DNA from: Tuctoria greenei
Taxonomy: Eukaryota > Streptophyta > Magnoliopsida > Poales > Poaceae
Length of the DNA stretch: 64,000 bases
NCBI GenBank assembly: GCA_036927565.1
Contig: JAYESD010000008.1
Span: 123,469,498 to 123,533,497, forward strand
Direction of reading: 5' to 3'
The notes below the pieces were generated by a model. It searched no databases and had not been told where the DNA came from. It saw nothing but the letters and a program-made list of their open reading frames with translations. Shown here piece by piece: positions 57,320-64,000 of the stretch. The stretch's first letter is position 1, and each line of letters opens with the position of its first letter. A program made the translations under genes and the position numbers.

Positions 57320-57831
57320 CAATGGTGCTGCTGCAAAGATTGATGGTGCTGCTGTGTGTACGTAAGAACAATAGTTTGGGGTTTAGAAAAGAATCTCATA
57401 CATCTTGAAATGAATTTTTGAGATGGTTGATGAAGGTGTACCATATATTGAGCTGAAGAGGGGGCGGAGGATGGCGGCAACGATAAAGGGATCCACGGCG
57501 GAAAATCCAAAACGAGTTGGGGGCGAATATGTAGGCCATTGGAGTTAGGAGAGCTAGGAATTTTGGATCTTGAGAAGTTAAGTAGAGCGTTGCGACTTCG
57601 ATGGCTCTGGTTGAGTTGGGTTGAGCCGGGCCGGTTGTGGTGTGCACTGGAGTTACCAGTAGAAACTTCGGACATAGACCTGTTTGCAGTTGCAACAATG
57701 ATTACTATTCGAGATGGGTGCACAACAAATTTTTGGCAGTCCAGCTGGTTGCATGGATGTGCTCCAGCATCACTGTTCCCGACATTGTTCAGGCACACAA
57801 AGGGTCTATCGCATGCAGTTTGAAGGGAGCG
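57320..57831 (+). pseudogene. LINE RT C-terminal fragment
   Basis: The plus-strand reading contains GGKSKTSWGRICRPLELGEL, GILDLEKLSRALRLRWLW and a TTNFWQSSWLHG-like stretch. It matches the same RT C-terminal region as the LINE at 36187-40156 but is a different, opposite-strand copy. 57078-57319 upstream is unassigned. It is cut at 57831 by the chromovirus LTR. Confidence 0.78.
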
Positions 57832-60127
57832 TGAGGCGTCCCGACCCGATGATCGGAACTAAACCTGTAATATAATACCAAAAACTAGGTTCGGTACAAT
57901 ATATTACAATCCAAGTGGAACCAAATCATACAGAGCTTTATTACAGCGGAATAGTCTTATGGATAATAACGATAACAGCTAACAGGAACGCGATAATAGT
58001 CAACATCACGGAGGCGATTAGCTCCTCCTCGCACATGGTTCCACCTTCGCCACTTGAGTGCGGACGCGACCCTACTCGAAGTCCTCCGGCAGAAAGTCAG
58101 GATCCTCTGAAGATATTAGCAACGTTTGAGTACGAAGGTACTCAGCAAGATATTAATGTGATGCACAAATAATGCAACCCAATGCAACCAAACGTCTCAC
58201 CCAGAGACATCCATCATCTCAAACTCACAGTAGGTAGCTTGCTAGTTGTCAGGACCACACCATAACCCGTCCCTTACCGAGGACACGGCCAGTTCGAACG
58301 GATTTTACACTCTGCAGAGGTTGTACACAACACACACGCACAGAACTATCCAAAGATAGTTCGTCATAACCGACACCTAGTCGTAGCATCACCCTATACA
58401 GTCGCCCTCAAACCCCGGGTCATGACTAAGTATCATTCCACACCCAAGAACCATCCACCGTGGACGACTGTCAAGGCTAGCCACTAGGATTAGGCTACGC
58501 CCTGCCCATACAGGATCATGTGGGTATACTAAAGAAGTTAAGTGAGATGTCAAAACAACTCGGTCCTTAAGGTTCACCAGGGCAGCCACCATACACCAAG
58601 CCAGAACTGTAAGTCTACCACCACGGTAGCCTTACCCCACACCAACCCGTCTGCCCTAGTCTCAATATCCAGTCTGCCCTCACCCAATGTACCATCAACA
58701 CCATCATCAACATCATGTCATCATATCAATATGCAATCATAAAAATCAGCATGGCTTCTCTCTGTCACTCGAGTCACTAGTACTCGCAAATGCAATAATA
58801 TAGTATATTTGATAACAACGGATATTCCTCACATAGGTGCAACATGACAAAGAAAGGGGCAATGCAACTTGCCTTCGTCCACGTCAGCGGCTGCGTCGCA
58901 GTCGTGGTCTCCTGGCTCCTCCGGGTTCTCTTCCGGCACGGGGTCTGCTCGAAGCGCGTACACAAGCAACCATACAAGCAATGTAAACACATATGAATAC
59001 AAATGTGATTATAATAAATAGATTATGATTTTATATACATTTTAGCGAAAGAATCAGGTTAATCGGAGGTCGTATGAGTGAGATATTGATTTTATAAAGT
59101 GAAGGCTTGATAAATTCCGAAAATAGGAAATTGATTGAACTGGAACCAGCAGGGAGCTTTATTGGTTACGTGGGCCAAGGGGCTAATTAACTAAAGGCTG
59201 GTTAGCAGTACTGACTACTGAGTCCAGTACGTGGGCCAAGGGTCTCATCAACTAATGGTCCATTAAGCAAATCATTAGCCCACAAAGCCTGTATGTACGA
59301 AAGAGCTTCTTCCTCCTCCAGCATGTCCGTTCCCCATCTCTGCAGCCACCGTAGGTGACCCAAGGAGGCTCAAATCGGAGGGGTAAAATGGAGATGGGAT
59401 GGCCAGGAAGGAGGGGAATCGCTTGCTCAGGCACCAGAGAACTCGATTGAGGCTTCAGTTTAGACCTCGGGTGTAGGGACGACGGTGTTCGGACGGGGCG
59501 CGCGGCCATGGCAGCCGTGGGTCATGGCTGCTGGAGGTCGTGCTTAGCTCGGTAGAGAAGGAGAACCGGATAGGGAACGGGCTCCGGAGGTCGAGCAGGG
59601 GGCGGGGAGGCTCACCTGGGTCGCAGCTCGGACGGGGAGAGCTCCTCGCCGGAGATCGAAGCAACGACGACCTCCTTGCTGTACGGGAGCACGGGAGAAA
59701 CGAGAGAGGCGTGCTGCTGTGGACTGCTTCGTGTGAAGAAGGATAAGCACGCAATGTAGATTTTTATACAGACTAAGTTTCGAGTAGGTGAGAGGGTAGC
59801 TGAAGATAATAAACGCTCCTTTGCGTGCGCGTGCGGTGCTGGTCAGACGGCAATGGAGTCACCGCCGGCGTGCACGGCGAGTCTGCCGGATGGTGCGTCG
59901 GCTAGCTGGTGGCGCGGCGCAGGCGATGGGACGCTACGGTCGCGGTTCGCAGTGCACAGACTAAGAGGCTAATAAAGAGCGCGCGCCAAGGGCGGACGGC
60001 TTGCCGGTCATAGATTTAAGTTGTTTGAAAATAAATTTTTATTATTTTATTTAATTATATTTACTTATTTACGCATTGATTATTGTATAAATATATTTTA
60101 TTTATTTATGAAAAACGGGATGTTACA
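57832..60127 (-). repeat. 3' LTR of the chromovirus
   Basis: 2296 bp, TGAGGCGTCCCGACCC to CGGGATGTTACA on plus. A possible TATA (GTATAAAAA on the coding strand) lies at 59761-59769. The region contains no gene; open frames near 59250-59750 are GC-biased. A purine tract (minus AAGTGGGGTAGG, about 60129-60140) adjoins it. Confidence 0.85.
59761..59769 (-). promoter_or_regulatory. possible TATA box of the chromovirus LTR
   Basis: GTATAAAAA on the minus strand, about 360 bases from the LTR start; plausible but not compared with a partner LTR. Confidence 0.4.
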
Positions 60128-60168
60128 GACCTACCCCACTTAAAATGAATCTCGTCCTCGAGATTCGG

Positions 60169-63100
60169 CTAATCTTCAAAGAGATGAGGAAACTCTGTTC
60201 GCAGCGCATCTTCTCTCTCCCAAGTAGCTTCAGCTTCCGAATGCCTGCTCCACTGAACACGACAGAGGGTGACAGAACTTGTTCGTGTTCCTCGAGTAAC
60301 GGTATCCAAGATCTTCATTGGCACCTCCTGGTAGCGTAGGTCATCCTGCAGGTCTAAAGTGTCTTGGACCACTTGTTCTTCAAGTAACCGCAGACATTTC
60401 CTTAGATGAGATACATGGAAGACATTGTGTACACCTGACATCTCTTCAGGTAGTTGAATCTTATACGCTACTGCTCCAATCCTTCCCAAAACCGGAAACG
60501 GTCCAATGTACCGCGGTGCCAACTTCCCGCGCACTTGAAACCTGCGCGTGCCGCGGATCGGTGATACTTTAAGATACACGTGATCCCCAATATCAAAAGT
60601 GAGTTCACGTCGTCTCTTGTCTGCATAGCTTTTCTGGCGTGACTGAGCTGCTTTCATATTGGCTCGGATCTCCGCTACCTTGTCTTCAGCTGCCACGATG
60701 AAATCCGGACGCTCCACCATACGGTCTCCCACTTCAGACCACATGAGCGGAGTCCTACACTTCCTTCCGTATAGAGCTTCAAAGGGGGACATCTTAATGC
60801 TGGTCTGAAAACTGTTGTTGTAGGAGAACTCAACATATGGTAGACTATCTTACCAATCTTTACCATAAGTGAGCACAGCGGCTCTCAACATATCTTCTAA
60901 GATTTGATTGATCCTTTCAGTCTGACCATCTGTTTGAGGGTGGTATGCTGTGCTAAAGTCCAACTTAGTGCCAAGTGCTTTCTGAAGACTTTTCCAAAAT
61001 CTCGAGGTAAACTGGGTACCTCGGTCTGAAACTATCCTTGAAGGTATACCATGGAGCTTCACGATACGATCTATGTATAACTTGGCCAGTTTGTCTCCAC
61101 CATAGGTAGTGCGCACAGGAATAAAGTGTGCGACCTTTGTAAGGCGGTCAACCACTACCCATACGGAATCATTACTATTCTTGGTTCTTGGTAAGCCAGT
61201 GATGAAGTCCATTCCTATCTCATCCCATTTCCACACTGGAATTGGTAACGGCTGAAGTAGGCCACTCGGCTTCTGATGTTCAGCTTTGATTCTCTTACAT
61301 ACATCACAACAGGCCACAAATCGAGCTACATCGCCTTTCATGCCAACCCACCAATACTTCTCTTTAAGATCCAAGTACATCTTGGTAGCTCCAGGATGTA
61401 TAGAGTATGCGGAGTTATGAGCTTCATCCATGATGGTGTTTCGGTAGTGACCTTGTGAAGGCACACACAACCGTTTCTTGAACCACAATATTCCATTCCT
61501 ATCAACTCTAAAATCTGGAGCTTTGTTTTCACCGGTCTGTCCCTTGATCTCCATCAACTTTTCATCCTCACGTTGCGCTTTCTTGATCTGCTCTTCGAGC
61601 ATAGGCTGAACACTAAGGTTGTAACTGCAAGAGTGGGGTATGACTCTTAGGTTCAACTTACACATCTCATCACATAGCTGTGGTATTTGTGTTACCAAGT
61701 GGTGGTAATAGGCTTTCCTGCTGAGGGCATCCGCTACCACATTGGCTTTACCCGGATGATAATGGATTTCCAAATCATAGTCCTTGATTAACTCCAACCA
61801 TCTTCGTTGCCTCAGATTGAGATCTGACTGGGTAAAAATATACTTGAGACTCTTGTGATTTGTGTAAATCTCGCACTTGTTTCCAATTAGATAGTGTCTC
61901 CAAATCTTCAAGGCATGTACTACTGCACCTAACTCCAAGTCATGTGTTGGGTAGTTCTGCTCGTGTGGCTTTAGCTGACGAGATGCATATGCTACTACTC
62001 ATCCTTCTTGCATTAGCACACATCCGAGTCCCCGTTTTGAAGCATCACAATAGATGACGAAGTTCTTATGAATATCTGGTAGGATCAACACAGGTGCAGT
62101 GGTTAGTCTTTGCTTTAACTCACAAAAACTCTGTTCGCAAGCTTCAGTCCAAATGAACTTCTTGTCCTTCTTGAGCAATTCTGTCATTGGTCGAGCAAGC
62201 TTAGAGAATCCTTCAATGAATCTGCGATAGTATCTGGCTAAACCGAGAAAACTACGAATCTGCTTAACTGATGTCGGTTGCTTCCAAGATGACACATCTT
62301 CAACTTTCTTTGGATCCACTGCAACTCCTTCAGCTGTGAGAACATGTCCAAGGAAACTAATCTTCCTTAACCAAAACTCACATTTGCTAAACTTGGCATA
62401 CAAATGGTGACTTCGGAGTCGTTCCAAGACAACACGCAGGTGTTGCGCATGTTCTTCTTCACTGCGTGAATAGACCAGAATGTCATCAATGAAGACAACA
62501 ACAAACCTGTCTAGTTCTTGCATGAACACTCGGTTCATCAATGTCATAAAGTAAGCTGGAGCATTGGTTAGTCCAAAGGACATCACTGTGTACTCAAATT
62601 GTCCATAGCGAGTCACAAATGCAGTCTTAGGTATATCCTCAGGCCTGATCCTCACTTGATTGTATCCAGACCTCAAGTCAATCTTTGAGAAGAACTTAGC
62701 TCCCTTCAACTGGTCAAACAAATCATCTATCCGAGGTAGAGGATACTTGTTTTTGATGGTCATCGCATTAAGAGCTCGATAGTCCGTACATAGCCTCTTG
62801 CTTTTATCCTTCTTTTCTACAAAGAGGACCGGTGCAGCCCATGGTGATGCACTACGTCTAATATATCCCTTTTCTTGCAGCTCATCTAACTGCTTCTTTA
62901 ACTCTGCTAGTTCTGGGGCAGCCATCCTATAAGGTCTCTTAGCAATTGGGGCAGTTCTGGGAACTAGTTCAATGGAGAACTCAATTTCTCTTTCTGGTGG
63001 CATGCCTGGTAATTCTTCTGGAAACACATCAGCATACTCTATGATTACTGGTATTCCTTGAAGTGTTGTAACCTTCATGTGATTTATCATTGGTTCTGAT

Positions 63101-64000
63101 ATACTAGGTTGGACATGACATGTGATAGTCTTTCCTTCATGGTTGGTCACCGTCAACAACCTTTCTGCACAAGTTATGGTTCCTTTGCACTTGACCAACC
63201 AATCCATGCCAAGGATCACATCAATTCCATGGGAGTCAAGCACTACTAGGTTGACAAAGAATACTACCCCACTTAGATTCAAAGGGATATGGTTAACTCC
63301 TAGATGGCAGGGTATATAACCTCCCGGTGATTTGGTTATTAAAGCCCTCTTAAGGGCCACTGCTGATATATCATTCGACTCAATGAAGTGTGATGATATG
63401 AACGAGTGTGATGCACCAGAATCAAATAGCACTGAAGCTAAGACTGACTGAACCAAAAACTCACCGAGTAACACTCCTGGTGCTGCATCTGCCTCCTCGG
63501 TGTAGATGTGGTTCACTGTGGCTTTTCCGAAGGTCGGTGGCGTCCTAGAGGGTGGTCCACGACTTCCTCCAGCTGGTTGCCTTGGTCCATTAACTGAGTT
63601 GGAGAACGTTGAGGCTGCTGGTTTATTTTTGTAGGGACAATAAGGAGAAATGTGACCAGGCTCACGACAATTGTAACAAATCCTCTGGTCACCCATTCGA
63701 CTCACTCCAGATTGTTGGGGTTTGAAGGAACCTTGAGGTTTGGCAGAGTGCATTGGCTGTCTCAATGTGGTGGATGGTGCCCTGTTGGAAACTCCACTCT
63801 GGGTCATCTGACCTGAGTAAGCTGGCTGTTGCTGCCTCGGCATAGAGTAAGCAAACTGTTGGGTCCGCTGTCCAGAATAAGCCGGTTGATAAGTCTTCTG
63901 AGACTTTGCTTGTTGGGACAATTTGTGACTCTCAAACTTCCTCTTCCTCTCCTGCATCTCATCCTTCTTATTTTTCTCTGTGATGATAGCTCTATTCACC
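60169..64000 (-). pseudogene. chromovirus gag-pol with chromodomain
   Basis: From the right edge: gag C-terminus with repeated QPAYSGQ units, zinc knuckle CYNCREPGHISPYC (about residue 108 of the visible frame), aspartic protease FDSGASHSF (about 193), RT with KIDLRSGYNQVRI and FIDDILVYS (about 440-505), RNase H start (YCDASKRGLGCVLMQEG). A TGA at 61999-62001 interrupts before VVAYASRQL. RNase H and integrase continue at 60850-61938: HHCC region, Asp in GMDFITGLP, Asp in VSDRGTQF, Glu in TDGQTERINQ. TAA at 60850-60852 follows. The integrase C-terminus and a chromodomain (VPMKILDTV...VQWSRHSEAEATWERED) end at 60169. Both stops are explicable as single C-to-T changes. The chromodomain would steer integration to marked chromatin. 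Confidence 0.93.

Larger units (their letters stand above)
57832..64000 (-). mobile_element. Ty3/gypsy chromovirus (Tekay/Del-like), incomplete
   Basis: 3' LTR 57832-60127, then on the minus strand a gag-pol polyprotein with C-terminal chromodomain, running off the right edge. RT before integrase confirms gypsy; the chromodomain places it among chromoviruses. The LTR coding-strand start TGTAACATCCC and the pol sequence suggest the Tekay/Del group, which is inference. It inserted into the LINE fragment at 57831. Confidence 0.9.

Noticed and set aside
59250..59754. Basic/Ser-rich open frames inside the chromovirus LTR
   Set aside because: Both strands are open in GC-rich LTR DNA, with no domain and no codon pattern.

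Overview
The window is repeat-packed nuclear DNA from a flowering plant, almost certainly a grass. It holds Ty1/copia, Ty3/gypsy, LINE, CACTA, PIF/Harbinger-like and Mutator-like elements, with Met- and Asp-tRNA-type primer sites, TATA-driven LTRs and GT-AG introns. I see no convincing intact host gene, no rRNA or tRNA gene and no CRISPR array. Every recognisable coding region is broken by stops, frameshifts, deletions or nested insertions.

Layout. (1) 1-4783: the 5' part of a minus-strand Sirevirus-like copia element (gag, protease, integrase, start of RT), running off the left edge and ending in 41 bp of its LTR. (2) 4784-35798: a 5'-truncated Tat-type gypsy element with pol on the plus strand, a long antisense coiled-coil gene, and a 3' LTR at 34949-35798. 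A solo copia LTR with a perfect 5-bp duplication sits in its integrase (6929-8550). An Athila-like gypsy element (12361-33406) sits in its antisense gene. That Athila-like element has lost RT and integrase, and one of its LTRs is split by a complete Sirevirus-like copia element (13184-25087, 5-bp duplication AGGTT). That makes three nested layers. (3) 35799-42595: LINE remains cut by a PIF/Harbinger-like element carrying foreign exon-like DNA (36596-37933) and by a 1.3-kb foldback element with a 9-bp duplication (38558-39854), then repeat debris. (4) 42596-49612: a decayed CACTA transposon with TNP2, DUF4218, DUF4216 and Transposase_24-type parts over many exons. It is interrupted by a solo LTR of the 13184 family and ends in a terminal repeat. 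(5) 49652-57077: a minus-strand copia element with 507-bp LTRs and an unusually long 2-kb leader. (6) 57078-57831: a second LINE remnant. (7) 57832-64000: the 3' LTR and most of gag-pol of a minus-strand chromovirus with a C-terminal chromodomain, running off the right edge.

The elements do not form a host pathway. The window reads as a stratigraphy: the Tat element is older than the Athila-like one, which is older than the inner Sirevirus. Many premature stops look like C-to-T changes at CG or CHG sites, which fits long silencing by DNA methylation. The parts most worth a closer look are the spliced antisense gene of the Tat element, the extra 3' ORF and palindrome cluster of the Sirevirus, the foldback element, the exon-carrying PIF-like element, and the motif-rich leader of the third copia element.
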